Positions 19,576-28,544 of a DNA stretch of 34,604 nt are shown piece after piece. A program made the translations under genes and the position numbers. The stretch is from the NCBI GenBank assembly GCA_008933795.1, contig WBUJ01000025.1, positions 1-34,604 on the forward strand, written 5' to 3'. The stretch's first letter is position 1; each line of letters begins with the position of its first letter. The notes under the pieces were generated by a model. That model did not search any database. It was not told where the DNA came from and saw only the letters and a program-made list of their open reading frames with translations. This DNA comes from Candidatus Contendibacter sp. (GTDB lineage Bacteria > Pseudomonadota > Gammaproteobacteria > Competibacterales > Competibacteraceae).

Positions 19576-20661
19576 TTACCGGATCTTCAGGGTGGCCAGA
19601 CCGATCAGCACCAGCATGATGGTGATGATCCAGAAGCGGACGATGACCCGGGGTTCGGGCCAGCCCTTCAGTTCAAAGTGATGGTGCAACGGAGCCATGC
19701 GGAAAATGCGTCGCCCCGTGAGCTTGAACGAGGCGACTTGCAGGATCACCGACACAGTCTCCATCACGAACACCCCGCCCATCACGAACAACACCAGTTC
19801 CTGGCGCACCGCCACCGCCACCACGCCCAGCGCCGCGCCCAGCGCCAGCGCCCCGACGTCGCCCATAAACACTTGGGCCGGATAGGCGTTGAACCAGAGA
19901 AAGCCCAGGCCAGCCCCGACCATCGCCGCGCAGAACACCAGCATCTCGCCGACGCCCGGCACATGGGGAATGCCCAGATAGTCGGCGAAAATCCGGTTGC
20001 CGGAGGCGTAGCAGAATACCGCCAGCGCCCCGGCGACCATGGCGGTCGGCACGATGGCCAGTCCGTCCAGACCGTCGGTGAGATTGACGGCGTTGCTGGA
20101 GCCGACGATGACGAAATAGGTCAGCGGGATGAACAGCCAGCCGAGATTCAGGGCGACGTTTTTGAAGAACGGCACGATCAACTGGGTCTCGACCGGTACC
20201 TGGGCGGTGAAGTACAGCAGCAGCGCCGCCGCCAGCCCGACGCCGGACTGCAAGGAATACTTGGCGCGCGCCGACAGCCCCTTGGAGTTGCGCAAGACCA
20301 GTTTCTTGTAATCGTCCAGCCAGCCGATGGCGCCAAACGCCAGCGTGGTCAGCAGCACGATCCAGACGTAGCGGTTGCGCGGATCCGCCCACAACAGGGT
20401 CGCGACCGCGATGGCGACCAGAATCAATGCCCCACCCATGGTCGGAGTGCCGGCCTTGGAAAAATGGCTTTTGGGACCGTCCTCGCGGATCTGCTGGCCG
20501 ATCTGGTCGCGGCTCAGCCGCCGGATCATGGTCGGCCCGACGATCAGCGCGATGGACAACGCCGTGAGCACCCCCAGGATTCCCCGCAGCGTCAGATACT
20601 GAAAGACGTTGAAACCTCTATAAAAATTTTCAGTCAACCATTCGGCCAGCAGCACCAGCAT
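19576..20661 (-). CDS. mraY: Phospho-N-acetylmuramoyl-pentapeptide transferase
   Basis: MraY is the integral membrane enzyme that transfers phospho-MurNAc-pentapeptide to undecaprenyl phosphate, giving lipid I. The 361-residue protein has about ten membrane helices, the aspartate pair LDDYKK at 115-120, the [10 protein letters not shown] motif near 193-202, GDVGALALG, and the triple histidine [12 protein letters not shown] at 323-334. I start at the ATG at 20661, which shares one base with the murF stop (TGATG) and gives [17 protein letters not shown]. The longer open frame overlaps murF and is not meaningful. Confidence 0.97.
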   Translation of the reverse strand: MLVLLAEWLTENFYRGFNVFQYLTLRGILGVLTALSIALIVGPTMIRRLSRDQIGQQIREDGPKSHFSKAGTPTMGGALILVAIAVATLLWADPRNRYVWIVLLTTLAFGAIGWLDDYKKLVLRNSKGLSARAKYSLQSGVGLAAALLLYFTAQVPVETQLIVPFFKNVALNLGWLFIPLTYFVIVGSSNAVNLTDGLDGLAIVPTAMVAGALAVFCYASGNRIFADYLGIPHVPGVGEMLVFCAAMVGAGLGFLWFNAYPAQVFMGDVGALALGAALGVVAVAVRQELVLFVMGGVFVMETVSVILQVASFKLTGRRIFRMAPLHHHFELKGWPEPRVIVRFWIITIMLVLIGLATLKIR

Positions 20662-22052
20662 CAGCCGTGTCCTCCCAAGTTCGCGGACGGTTCCCCCGCC
20701 TCCACCAAAGCCGCCACCACCCGCTCCATCCGCATCCCGCGCGAACCCTTGACGAGTACGACGGTGGGCTCGCCGGCTTGGTGAAGATCGCGGTTCAAAT
20801 CCGCGACGAGCGCGTCCACGGCATCGAAATGCACGCCGCCGGTTCCAAACGCCGTCACGGCCGCGCGGCTGTGCTCGCCCAGGGCGTACAGCCGCTCGAA
20901 ACCGGCGCCCTTGGCCTCGTGTCCGGAGCGGGCGTGCAACGCATCCGCCGCTGGCCCCAATTCCCGCATGTCGCCCAGCACCAGCCACTTGCGGCCCGGC
21001 CCGGCGCCGACCGCTTCCAGCGCCGCCGCCAGCGAGGCCGGATTGGCGTTGTAGGCGTCGTGGATCACCGCGCCGCCGTGGCGGCCAGGCAAGCGCTGCA
21101 GCCGACCGCCGACGCTGCGCAGGCTTTCGAGGCCCCGCCGGATGTCCTCCAGCGTCGCGCCGACCGCCAGCGCCGCCGCCGCCGCCATCAGCGCGTTGCG
21201 GATGTTGTGCCGACCCGGCAGCGGCAACCGAACGTCGATCCCGTCTCCGGCCACGATGAGCCGAAAGTGGTTAGTCGCGGAATCCAGCATCTCGCCGCGC
21301 ACCATCGCCGGCCGGTCCAGCCCGCAATCCACGATCCGCCGGCCCGGATTCAGGCCGGCCCAGTAGTCGGCGTACTCCTCGTCGCGGTTGATGATCGCCA
21401 CGCCGTCCGACCCCAGACCCTGGAAAATCTCGCCCTTGGCGCGCGCCACCCCGGCCACGTCGCCGAAGCCTTCCAGATGGCAGGGGCCGGCGTTATTGAT
21501 GATCGCCACGTCGGGACGCGCCAACTCGGTCAGATAAGCGATCTCGCCGGGATGGTTGGCGCCCATCTCGATCACGGCGTAGGCGTGCTCCCCGTTGAGT
21601 CGCAACAGGGTCAGCGGCACACCGATGTCGTTGTTGAGATTGCCCTCGGTCGCCAGCGTCGGTCCCCGGCCCCGCAGGATGGCGGCGATCATTTCCTTCA
21701 GCGTGGTCTTGCCGTTGCTGCCGGTCAGCGCGATCAGCGGGCCGGTAAAGCGGGAGCGCCACGCCGCCGCCAGTCGGCCCAACGCCAGCCGGGTATCGGT
21801 CACCCGCAGTTGCGGCAACGGGTCGGCGACCGGGTGGCTGACCAGCGCCGCGCCCGCACCCCGCTTGCGAGCAGCGCCGACGAAGTCGTGACCATCAAAG
21901 TTCGGCCCGATCAGCGCCACGAACAGCGCCCCGGCGGACAACTGGCGGCTGTCGGTGCTAACCGCAGTAAAAACCACATCCGTGCCGGTTGCCTCGCCAT
22001 CCAGCAGGCGGGCGGCTTCGCACAGGCGCAGGGGCGAAAGAGCCTTAGTCAT
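20661..22052 (-). CDS. murF: UDP-MurNAc-tripeptide--D-Ala-D-Ala ligase
   Basis: MurF adds the D-Ala-D-Ala dipeptide made by Ddl to the UDP-MurNAc-tripeptide. From the ATG at 22052 the protein is 463 residues, with [25 protein letters not shown] in the substrate domain, the ATP loop GSNGKTT at 111-117, [10 protein letters not shown], and the C-terminal [12 protein letters not shown] and [15 protein letters not shown]. The start is 10 nt after murE. Its ribosome binding site is weak, so coupling to murE is likely. Starts further upstream lie inside murE and would add up to 39 residues without family character. Confidence 0.95.
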   Translation of the reverse strand: MTKALSPLRLCEAARLLDGEATGTDVVFTAVSTDSRQLSAGALFVALIGPNFDGHDFVGAARKRGAGAALVSHPVADPLPQLRVTDTRLALGRLAAAWRSRFTGPLIALTGSNGKTTLKEMIAAILRGRGPTLATEGNLNNDIGVPLTLLRLNGEHAYAVIEMGANHPGEIAYLTELARPDVAIINNAGPCHLEGFGDVAGVARAKGEIFQGLGSDGVAIINRDEEYADYWAGLNPGRRIVDCGLDRPAMVRGEMLDSATNHFRLIVAGDGIDVRLPLPGRHNIRNALMAAAAALAVGATLEDIRRGLESLRSVGGRLQRLPGRHGGAVIHDAYNANPASLAAALEAVGAGPGRKWLVLGDMRELGPAADALHARSGHEAKGAGFERLYALGEHSRAAVTAFGTGGVHFDAVDALVADLNRDLHQAGEPTVVLVKGSRGMRMERVVAALVEAGEPSANLGGHG

Positions 22053-22062
22053 TTCTATTGGT

Positions 22063-23580
22063 TTAAACCGTTGTTTTGATAGATAAGCCATCAAGGGCCA
22101 CGGTGCGATCACTGAATGGCAACCGTTCCGCACCGACAATCTGATAATCCTCATGCCCCTTACCGGCAATCAACACGATGTCGCCCGCTTCAGCCTCGGC
22201 CAGTGCGTGGAGAATGGCGGCGCGACGATCCCGGATCACCGTCGCTGTCGCGGGCCGCCGCATCCCGGTCAGAATATCGCCGACGATCCGTTCCGGATTC
22301 TCGGTGCGCGGATTGTCGTTGGTGACGATCGCCCGGTCGGCCAGCCGTTCCACCGCCGCGCCCATCAACGGCCGCTTGCCGGGATCGCGGTCGCCGCCGC
22401 AGCCGAACACGCACCACAGCCGGCCGCCGCCGTGTTCCCGCAGAGCGGTCAACGCCTGCTCCAGCGCGTGGGGCGTGTGGGCGTAGTCCACCACCGCCAG
22501 CGGTTCGCCGGGTCCGCCGCCCAGCCGCTCCATCCGCCCCGGCGCCGTGGTCGTCCGGGCCAGCCGCGCCAGCGCCTCGGCCAGCGGCAGCCCCAGGGCT
22601 AGCAAGGTCGCCAGCGCCGCCAGCAGGTTGTGAGCGTTGAACCGCCCCAGCAGCCTGGCCCGCAATTCACCGTCGCCCCAGGATGAGCGAATCTGTAACT
22701 CCAGACCGGCGGGCGACAGTTCCAGATGCTCGCCCCAGATGAACCGCGCCAATGGCGCTGGCGGCCGCGCGCCGAGGCCATAACCGATGGTCTGGGACCG
22801 GCCGCCTCGCTCGGCGGCGATCCCGCGCCCGAAAGCGTCGTCCAGATTCAGCACCGCCCAACCGGGCCGGTGGTCGAAAAACAGGCGGCGCTTGGCTGCC
22901 GCGTAGGCTTCCAGCGTGCCGTGGTAGTCCAGATGATCCCGGCTCAACTGGGTCAGCGCCGCTACCGCGAACTCGACCCCATTCACCCGACCCTGATCCA
23001 AGGCGTGCGAGGACACCTCCATCACCGCGTAACGCCGACCCGCCGCCGCCAATCCCGCCAGCCAGCGCTGCACACTCAGCGCATCCGGCGTCGTGTGCAG
23101 CGCAGGTTCGGTCTCGCCATACACCCCCGCGCCCAGGGTGCCGAGAATGCCGCACGGCCCGGTTTCAGTGTCGCTCAGCGCCTGAGCGATGAAATGGACG
23201 CAGGAGGTTTTGCCGTCGGTGCCGGTGATGCCCACCACCTGAAGTTGCCGCGACGGCTCGCCGTAAAACCGGCTGGCGATCCGCCCCAGCTTCTGACGCA
23301 GTTCCGGCACGGCCAGCAACGGCGGCGTGGTTTCCTTCCCCGGCAACGCACCGTCGTAAGGCGATTCCCACAGCACCGCCCGCGCGCCCGCCGCCCGCAC
23401 CGCCTCCAGAAATTCCAGACCGTGCCACCGCCCGCCGCGCAGGGCGAAAAACAGGTCGCCCGGTCGCACCGCGTTGCTATCCGCCGCCAGACCGCTCACC
23501 GCCAAGTCGGCCAGCGCCAGGGGCGTCTCGGCGAACTCGGCAAGCAGCGCGCCCAGAGTCATTGACGCTGTAGGGTTCAT
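22063..23580 (-). CDS. murE: UDP-MurNAc-L-Ala-D-Glu--meso-diaminopimelate ligase
   Basis: MurE adds the third amino acid of the stem peptide. The 505-residue enzyme has the ATP loop GTDGKTS at 120-126 (often GTNGKT), EVSSHALDQGRV, the carbamylated-lysine region with YAAAKRRLF, and DYAHTPHAL. The specificity motif DNPR at 422-425 marks meso-diaminopimelate rather than lysine, which fits a Gram-negative wall. The start ATG at 23580 overlaps the ftsI stop as ATGA. A second ATG six codons later (MTLGALLAEF) is a realistic alternative. Confidence 0.96.
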   Translation of the reverse strand: MNPTASMTLGALLAEFAETPLALADLAVSGLAADSNAVRPGDLFFALRGGRWHGLEFLEAVRAAGARAVLWESPYDGALPGKETTPPLLAVPELRQKLGRIASRFYGEPSRQLQVVGITGTDGKTSCVHFIAQALSDTETGPCGILGTLGAGVYGETEPALHTTPDALSVQRWLAGLAAAGRRYAVMEVSSHALDQGRVNGVEFAVAALTQLSRDHLDYHGTLEAYAAAKRRLFFDHRPGWAVLNLDDAFGRGIAAERGGRSQTIGYGLGARPPAPLARFIWGEHLELSPAGLELQIRSSWGDGELRARLLGRFNAHNLLAALATLLALGLPLAEALARLARTTTAPGRMERLGGGPGEPLAVVDYAHTPHALEQALTALREHGGGRLWCVFGCGGDRDPGKRPLMGAAVERLADRAIVTNDNPRTENPERIVGDILTGMRRPATATVIRDRRAAILHALAEAEAGDIVLIAGKGHEDYQIVGAERLPFSDRTVALDGLSIKTTV

Positions 23581-25328
23581 GGCGTCGCGCCCTTGGCCGG
23601 CTCTTCGGCGGCCAAGCGCAGGTTCGGCATGTCGTCCGGTGTGACGTTGAGAATGCGCAGCGCGCCGCCCATGGTCGCGCCGAACACCGGGGCCGCCACC
23701 GTGCCGCCGTAATAGGCCCCTCCCTTGGGCTCGTCGATCAGGATCACCATCACCAACCGAGGGTCGCTGGCCGGCGCCATGCCGGCGAACAAAGAAAAGT
23801 AACGGTTGGAATAGTGACCGCCGACGATCTTGCGCGCCGTGCCGGTCTTGCCCGCCACCCGGTAGCCGGGCACGCCGGCCTTCAACCCGGTGCCCTGCCG
23901 GGTCACCACCTCCTCCATCATCGCCCGCACCTGCCGCACTGCCCGCACCGATAGCACCCGCCGCTCGTCGGTCGGGCCGAGCGGCTGCTCGCGCTTGACC
24001 AGGGTCAACGGCCGCCGCACCCCATCCGCCGCCAGCACGGTGTAAGCCTGGGCCAGTTGCAGGATGGTGAGGGAAAAGCCGTAACCGAAGGAGTGGTTGG
24101 CGTGGCCGATCTCGGCCCACTTGCTGAAATGGCGCAGCACGCCGGCCTGTTCGCTGTCCTTCCCCACCACCCCGGTTGGCGCGCCGAAGCCCAGGTTCTT
24201 GTACAACTGCCACAGCCGCTCGGCTGGCATCGACAACGCGATCTTGGTGACGCCGACGTTGCTGGATTTGCTGATGACGTGGGTGACATCGATCGTGCCG
24301 TAATTGTGAGTGTCGCGGACCATGTAACGCCCGATCCGCATCGGAGCGGTGTTCACCAGCGTGCCGGGCGTCCACTTGCCGCTCTCCAGACCCAGGGCGG
24401 CGGTGAAGGGTTTCACGGTTGACCCCGGCTCGCACACGTCGGTGATCGCTCGGTTGCGCAGCAGGTCGCCGTGCAGTTCGGCGCGGTTGTTGGGATTGCC
24501 GGCCGGCTGGTTCACCATCGCCAGGATTTCCCCGGTGCGCACGTCCACGATCACCGCCGCGCCGGCGCTGGCCTTGTTCTCCACCACCGCCGTCTTGAGC
24601 GCGCGGTAGGCCAGGTATTGCAAGCGCCGGTCGATGCTCAGCGCCAGCGACCGGCCTGGTTGCGGCGCCCGTAGGTTCTCCACTTCCGCCACCATCCGGC
24701 CCAGCCGATCCTGGATCACCCGCTTCTGACCCGACACCCCGCGCAACTGGGTCTCGAACGCCTTTTCCATGCCCTCCTGGCCCGCGTCGTCAATGTCGGT
24801 GAAACCCAGCAGGTGCGAGGTCACCTCGGCGTCCGGGTAATAGCGGCGATATTCGCGCCGGGCATACACGCCGGGAATGTCGAGGTCCAGAATCCGCTGG
24901 GCCGCGTTTGGCGCCAAGTGTCGGCGCACCCAGGCAAACCGGCCACGTCCGGCCAATTTTTGCTCCAATTCCGCCGTCGTCATTTCCAGCGCCGTCGTCA
25001 GTTGCGGCCAACGGTCACGCTGGTCGAGAAATTCCCGTGGATCCACCCAGATCGAATCCACCGGCGAACTGACCGCCAATGGTTCGCCGTTTCGGTCTAG
25101 AATCATGCCCCGATGGGCTGGTACGTCCATCGTCCGCACGAAGTACGCCGCGCCCTTGCCCTGGAAAAAATCGGTATTGATCACCTGCATGTACGCCGCG
25201 CGCGCCACCATGCCGCCCGCCGCCGCGCCCAACAATCCCAGCACCAGCCCATGACGGGTCGTAGCGCGGGCAAACGCGACCATCGCGCGCAACGCTTTGG
25301 GGACCGCCCCACCCGGCGCCGGATTCAT
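23577..25328 (-). CDS. ftsI: Septal peptidoglycan transpeptidase FtsI (PBP3)
   Basis: FtsI is the class B penicillin-binding protein that cross-links septal peptidoglycan, working with FtsW. The 583-residue protein has a cytoplasmic N-terminus, one membrane segment near 28-46, the non-catalytic domain (MDVPAHRGMILDRNGEPLAV), and the transpeptidase motifs S303-T-V-K306 (CEPGSTVKPFTA), S355-S-N357 and K494-T-G496. The start at 25328 overlaps the ftsL stop as ATGA. The frame stays open to 25493, but that part lies within ftsL. Confidence 0.97.
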   Translation of the reverse strand: MNPAPGGAVPKALRAMVAFARATTRHGLVLGLLGAAAGGMVARAAYMQVINTDFFQGKGAAYFVRTMDVPAHRGMILDRNGEPLAVSSPVDSIWVDPREFLDQRDRWPQLTTALEMTTAELEQKLAGRGRFAWVRRHLAPNAAQRILDLDIPGVYARREYRRYYPDAEVTSHLLGFTDIDDAGQEGMEKAFETQLRGVSGQKRVIQDRLGRMVAEVENLRAPQPGRSLALSIDRRLQYLAYRALKTAVVENKASAGAAVIVDVRTGEILAMVNQPAGNPNNRAELHGDLLRNRAITDVCEPGSTVKPFTAALGLESGKWTPGTLVNTAPMRIGRYMVRDTHNYGTIDVTHVISKSSNVGVTKIALSMPAERLWQLYKNLGFGAPTGVVGKDSEQAGVLRHFSKWAEIGHANHSFGYGFSLTILQLAQAYTVLAADGVRRPLTLVKREQPLGPTDERRVLSVRAVRQVRAMMEEVVTRQGTGLKAGVPGYRVAGKTGTARKIVGGHYSNRYFSLFAGMAPASDPRLVMVILIDEPKGGAYYGGTVAAPVFGATMGGALRILNVTPDDMPNLRLAAEEPAKGATP

Positions 25329-25597
25329 GGGGGCGCGATATACAGAATCGCGCCGGGATCCGGCGCGAGCATATTCAGCCGCGTTCGCGCCACCGCCTCG
25401 ACCGCCGCGTCCGTCACCAGCGTGCTTTGTTCCAGCCGCAACAATTCCCATTCCACTTCGAGAGTGTCTCGCTCCGCCTGAAGTTTCTGCCATTCGACGA
25501 ACAGGCGCCGATTGACGTGCTGGGTGTAGACCACCCCCACGCCGGAACCCAGCACCGCTGCGGTCAGCGCCGCCACCACCAGAACCTGGCCTTTCAT
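25325..25597 (-). CDS. ftsL: Cell division protein FtsL
   Basis: FtsL is a small bitopic protein that joins FtsB and FtsQ in the divisome. The 90 residues comprise a short N-terminus, one membrane segment (about residues 4-24, VLVVAALTAAVLGSGVGVVYT), and a coiled coil (FVEWQKLQAERDTLEVEWELL) followed by the typical TRLNMLAPDPGAILYI end. Primary sequence is poorly conserved in this family, but size, topology and position between rsmH and ftsI make the call safe. Start and stop both overlap neighbours as ATGA. Confidence 0.93.
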   Translation of the reverse strand: MKGQVLVVAALTAAVLGSGVGVVYTQHVNRRLFVEWQKLQAERDTLEVEWELLRLEQSTLVTDAAVEAVARTRLNMLAPDPGAILYIAPP

Positions 25598-26535
25598 GAC
25601 AGCCGTTCCGCCACTCGCAACACCGCGCTGCGCGCGCGGGGGTTAGCGGCGATCTCCGCCGCGCCCGGACGAATCGCCCGCCCGATCAGGCGCAGGGTCA
25701 TCCCCTCCGGCCCGCCCCGCACCGGCAGATCCAACGGCAATTCCTGACCCCGCGCCTGATCCCGCATGAACCGCTTGACCACCCGATCCTCCAGGGAATG
25801 AAAGCTGATCGCCGCCAGCCGTCCGCCGGGCGCCAGCGCCCGTACCGCTTGAGGCAGTGCGGCGCTGAGTTCGCCCAATTCGTCGTTGACCGCGATGCGG
25901 ATCGCCTGAAACGCGCGGGTCGCCGGATGCTGGCCAAGCTCGCGGCTCGGCACGGCGGCGGCCACGAGATCTGCCAATTGCGCCGTGGTCGTGATCGGCG
26001 CCCGCTGGCGGGCCGCAACCAGGGCGCGGGCCACCCGCCGGTGAAAGCGTTCCTCGCCCCACTCCGCCAACACGCGCTCCAGTTCGGCTTCATCCACCCG
26101 GGCCAGCCACTCGGCGGCGCCGATTCCTGCGTCCGGGTCCATCCGCATGTCCAGCGGCCCGTTCCGGCTAAAGCTGAATCCGCGCGCCGGATCGTCGAAC
26201 TGCGGCGAGGAGACCCCCAGATCGAACAGCACCCCATCCAGCCGCCCGGTCAAATCGTGCGCGGCGACTTGCTCGGTCAACCGGACGAAGGCGCTCCGCG
26301 CGAACGTAAAACGGGAATCTCCGCCAAACCGGGCCAGCGCCCAGCGTTCCGCCGCTGGATCGCGGTCCAGAGCCAGCAACCGGCCCTCCGGGCCGAGCGC
26401 CGCGAGAATCGCCGCCGCGTGACCGCCCCGGCCAAACGTGGCGTCCAGGTAACAACCTGCTGGCCGCAGGTTCAACCCAGCCAAGGCTTCGGCCAGGAGG
26501 ACTGGCTGGTGCGGTAGCGCCGCCGAATCCGCCAT
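25594..26535 (-). CDS. rsmH: 16S rRNA (cytosine-1402-N4)-methyltransferase RsmH
   Basis: RsmH (MraW) methylates N4 of C1402 in 16S rRNA. RsmI, encoded just upstream of rnpB, modifies the same base at the ribose. The 313-residue protein has HQPVLLAEAL at the start, the SAM motif DATFGRGGHAAAIL, LLALDRDPAA, VLFDLGVSSPQFDDPARGFS, and the C-terminal AISFHSLEDRVVKRF. I use the ATG at 26535, 2 nt after the mraZ stop. Upstream codons lie inside mraZ. Confidence 0.96.
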   Translation of the reverse strand: MADSAALPHQPVLLAEALAGLNLRPAGCYLDATFGRGGHAAAILAALGPEGRLLALDRDPAAERWALARFGGDSRFTFARSAFVRLTEQVAAHDLTGRLDGVLFDLGVSSPQFDDPARGFSFSRNGPLDMRMDPDAGIGAAEWLARVDEAELERVLAEWGEERFHRRVARALVAARQRAPITTTAQLADLVAAAVPSRELGQHPATRAFQAIRIAVNDELGELSAALPQAVRALAPGGRLAAISFHSLEDRVVKRFMRDQARGQELPLDLPVRGGPEGMTLRLIGRAIRPGAAEIAANPRARSAVLRVAERLS

Positions 26536-26537
26536 GG

Positions 26538-26987
26538 CTAGAACGCCAGCGCATCCAGTTCGGGCAGGGACTCGCCGTCGTCCCCGCCAGCCAGCAGCGC
26601 CTCGCGCCAATCATTCCAGGCGGGCTCGTTCCAGATTTCAAACTTGTTGCCCTGCCCAACCAGCACGACCCGTTTTTCCAAATGGGCGAATTCCCGCAGC
26701 GGCGCCGGCAGCAGAATCCGGCCGCTGGCGTCCAGGGCGCATTCCTCAGCGTGTCCCAGCAACAATCGTTTCAAGGCGCGGGCGCGCGGGTTGGTGCTGG
26801 AGAGTTGGATCAGTTGACGCTCGACGTCTTCCCAAACCGGCAGCGGATAGAGCAACAGGCAGCGATCGCGATCGATGGTCAGCACCAACTGGCCACCCGC
26901 TGTTTCCACCAGGGGCTGGCGGTACTTGGCTGGCACCGCCAGCCTGCCCTTGCCATCCAGCGATAGCGGATTAATCCCTCGAAACAA
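26538..26987 (-). CDS. mraZ: Transcriptional regulator MraZ
   Basis: MraZ is an AbrB-like DNA-binding protein that forms a ring and represses the dcw operon from its own promoter. The 149 residues contain two MraZ repeats, each with a D-x-x-G-R core: SLDGKGRLAVPAKYR near 9-23 and ALDASGRILLPAPLREF near 84-100. The start codon is TTG at 26987, supported by the family N-terminus MFRGINPLSLDGKGR. An ATG start is not available in frame nearby. The TTG may keep expression low. Three phased binding boxes lie just upstream. Confidence 0.94.
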   Translation of the reverse strand: MFRGINPLSLDGKGRLAVPAKYRQPLVETAGGQLVLTIDRDRCLLLYPLPVWEDVERQLIQLSSTNPRARALKRLLLGHAEECALDASGRILLPAPLREFAHLEKRVVLVGQGNKFEIWNEPAWNDWREALLAGGDDGESLPELDALAF

Positions 26988-27022
26988 TGTCGCGTCTCTT
27001 GATGGATCGGCTTATCCTCATG

Positions 27023-27048
27023 CCCCACTTTCTCCCACTTTTCGCCAC
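27023..27048 (-). promoter_or_regulatory. MraZ operator: three boxes with 10-bp spacing
   Basis: On the minus strand AGTGG occurs three times exactly 10 bp apart (AGTGGCGAAA, AGTGGGAGAA, AGTGGGGCAT). In E. coli MraZ binds TGGG-type repeats with the same 10-bp period, so all three face one side of the helix. They begin right after the -10 element and cover the expected transcription start, a good position for autorepression. Confidence 0.85.
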
Positions 27049-27050
27049 TA

Positions 27051-27080
27051 ACTATAGGTAGGGGTACTGGTCACTGTCAA
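27051..27080 (-). promoter_or_regulatory. Main promoter of the mraZ / dcw operon
   Basis: A perfect -35 TTGACA (27075-27080) and a TATAGT -10 (27051-27056, 5 of 6) are 18 nt apart on the minus strand. The start would fall near 27044, about 57 nt before the mraZ TTG. An AT-rich stretch lies directly upstream and may act as an UP-like element. Confidence 0.85.
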
Positions 27081-27089
27081 GAAAAGCCA

Positions 27090-27155
27090 CCAGATGGAAT
27101 TTTAAAAAAAACAGTTTTATATACAAAATGTTATGATTTTAAAAATAATTAAGGG
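27090..27155. other. AT-rich stretch upstream of the mraZ promoter
   Basis: About 60 bases made mostly of A and T runs, in sharp contrast with the GC-rich surroundings. It lies between the -35 of mraZ and the 3' end of rnpB. It could help RNA polymerase bind or help end rnpB transcription. No gene is seen in it. Confidence 0.5.
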
Positions 27156-27238
27156 GTCGCCCGGCCACCAAAATGGGGCAAGGCTTGCCGAAGAGATTCG
27201 GTAATGTGACAGGGGAAAACCGGGATGTCGCTAGCGGA

Positions 27239-27266
27239 AAATTTCTGGGCTTCCCGCCAGGAAATT
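27239..27266 (-). terminator. Possible terminator hairpin after rnpB
   Basis: On the minus strand AATTTCCTGG and CCAGAAATT(T) can pair with one bulge around a loop of about 8 nt, 20 nt after the 3' end of the RNase P RNA. The right arm runs into TTTT but the run is short, so the call is tentative. Confidence 0.4.
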
Positions 27267-27285
27267 CGGGGTGGATAACATTAAA

Positions 27286-27636
27286 GAGGGAACCGGCCTG
27301 TAAGCCGGGTTCTGTCGAGGACGGTCATTCCTCTGCGACGCTTGTCGCCAAGCGCCTGTAGCGACCTACCCAGGAGCCGTGCGGACCACACGTAAACGCT
27401 CCTCTATTTGGTCTTGCTCCGGGCGGGGTTTACCGTGCCGCGCCTGTTGCCAGCCGCGCGGTGCGCTCTTACCGCACCTTTTCACCCTTGCCGGTTCTCG
27501 CGAACTTAGGCGGTGTATTTTCTGTGGCACTTTCCGTCGGCTTGCGCCGCCCAGGCATTACCTGGCGCCCTGTCCTGTGGAGCCCGGACTTTCCTCCATA
27601 CCGCATGGCGATACAGCGACCGTCCAGCCGGTTCCC
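27286..27636 (-). ncRNA. rnpB: RNase P RNA (bacterial type A)
   Basis: This is the catalytic RNA of RNase P, which cuts the 5' leader from tRNA precursors. On the minus strand the ends form a perfect P1 helix (GGGAACCGGC with GCCGGTTCCC). The universal core is present: GAGGAAAGTCCGGGCTCC (P4 5' strand), the CACAGAAA segment, AGGGTGAAAAGGTGCGGTAA, GAGCGCACCGCGCGGCTGG, CGGAGCAAGACCAAATAG, and ACAGAACCCGGCTTA at the 3' side. The length of about 350 nt suits type A. End points are set from P1 and may be off by a few bases. The rsmI-rnpB-mraZ order is also found in Pseudomonas. Several plus- and minus-strand open frames across this RNA are not genes. Confidence 0.96.
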
Positions 27637-27643
27637 ATCGCCT

Positions 27644-27672
27644 AGTGTCCATGGCTGCGCCGGGATTGGCAA
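27644..27672 (-). promoter_or_regulatory. rnpB: Possible rnpB promoter
   Basis: TTGCCA (-35, 4 of 6) and GACACT (-10, weak, 3 of 6) are 17 nt apart on the minus strand, and the -10 lies 7 nt before the inferred first base of the RNA. Position is good, sequence match is weak. Confidence 0.35.
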
Positions 27673-27680
27673 GGCCCGGC

Positions 27681-28544
27681 TCATGTCCCCTCCGGCTCGC
27701 GCCGTCCGCCGAGCGTCAGCGCCAGTTCGTACAGCGGTTTTTTCCGCAGACCCGTCACCTTGGCCGCCACCGTCACCGCCCGGCTGGCAGGCAGTTCGGC
27801 CAACAGCGCCGCCAGCAACCGGCGGGTCTCCGGCGTATCCGCTTCAGCAGCCACCAGCACTCCCTGCGTCACCAGCACGAACTCGCCCTTTTGGCGATGG
27901 GGATCCGCCTCAAGCCAAGCCGCCAGTTCGCCCAGAGAGGCGCCGTAAACCTCCTCGAATCGCTTGGTCAATTCGCGAGCGACTACCGCCGGCCGTTCCC
28001 GGCCGAATGTCGCCGCCAAGTCGGCCAACGTCTCCGCGATGCGATGACTGGCTTCAAGAAACACCAAGGTGCGTTCCTCCGCCGCCAACACCCGCAGACG
28101 TTCCCGTCGGGCAAAGGATTTAGCGGGCAAGAAACCCTCAAACGCGAAACGGTCGGTTGGCAAACCCGCGACGGAGAGTGCCGCCAGCAGGCTGCTCGGC
28201 CCCGGCACCGGGATGACCTTCAACCCCTGTCGGCGCAATTCGCGCACCAGCGGAAACCCGGGATCGCTGATCAACGGCGTGCCGGCGTCCGACACCAGCG
28301 CCAGCGATTGGCCCTCCCGGAGTCGCGCAATGATCTGCTCCAGTCGGGCGTGTTCGTTGTGTTCGTGCAGCGACAGCAACGGCGTCTCGATGTCGAAATG
28401 CCGCAGCAGTTGCCCGGTGTGGCGGGTGTCTTCCGCCGCGATGCAGCTCACTTCCCGCAGCACCCGCAGCGCCCGGGCGCTGATGTCCTCCAGATTGCCG
28501 ATGGGCGTGGCCACCACGTATAGAGCGCCGGATTCGACGGTCAT
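27681..28544 (-). CDS. rsmI: 16S rRNA (cytidine-1402-2'-O)-methyltransferase RsmI
   Basis: RsmI methylates the ribose of C1402 in 16S rRNA, completing the m4Cm residue with RsmH. The 287-residue protein is of the tetrapyrrole-methylase type: LYVVATPIGNLEDISARAL at the start, CIAAEDTRHTGQLL, LVSDAGTPLISDPG, VIPVPGPSSLLAALSVAGL and FEGFLPAK. The ATG at 28544 has GGAGG 5 nt upstream. The open frame goes on to 28766 but without family character. In many gammaproteobacteria the divergent neighbour is lpoA; here it is a restriction gene. Confidence 0.95.
   Translation of the reverse strand: MTVESGALYVVATPIGNLEDISARALRVLREVSCIAAEDTRHTGQLLRHFDIETPLLSLHEHNEHARLEQIIARLREGQSLALVSDAGTPLISDPGFPLVRELRRQGLKVIPVPGPSSLLAALSVAGLPTDRFAFEGFLPAKSFARRERLRVLAAEERTLVFLEASHRIAETLADLAATFGRERPAVVARELTKRFEEVYGASLGELAAWLEADPHRQKGEFVLVTQGVLVAAEADTPETRRLLAALLAELPASRAVTVAAKVTGLRKKPLYELALTLGGRREPEGT

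Noticed and set aside
27379..28123. Plus-strand open frames across the RNase P RNA and rsmI
   Set aside because: The region is explained by the conserved RNase P core and by rsmI on the minus strand.
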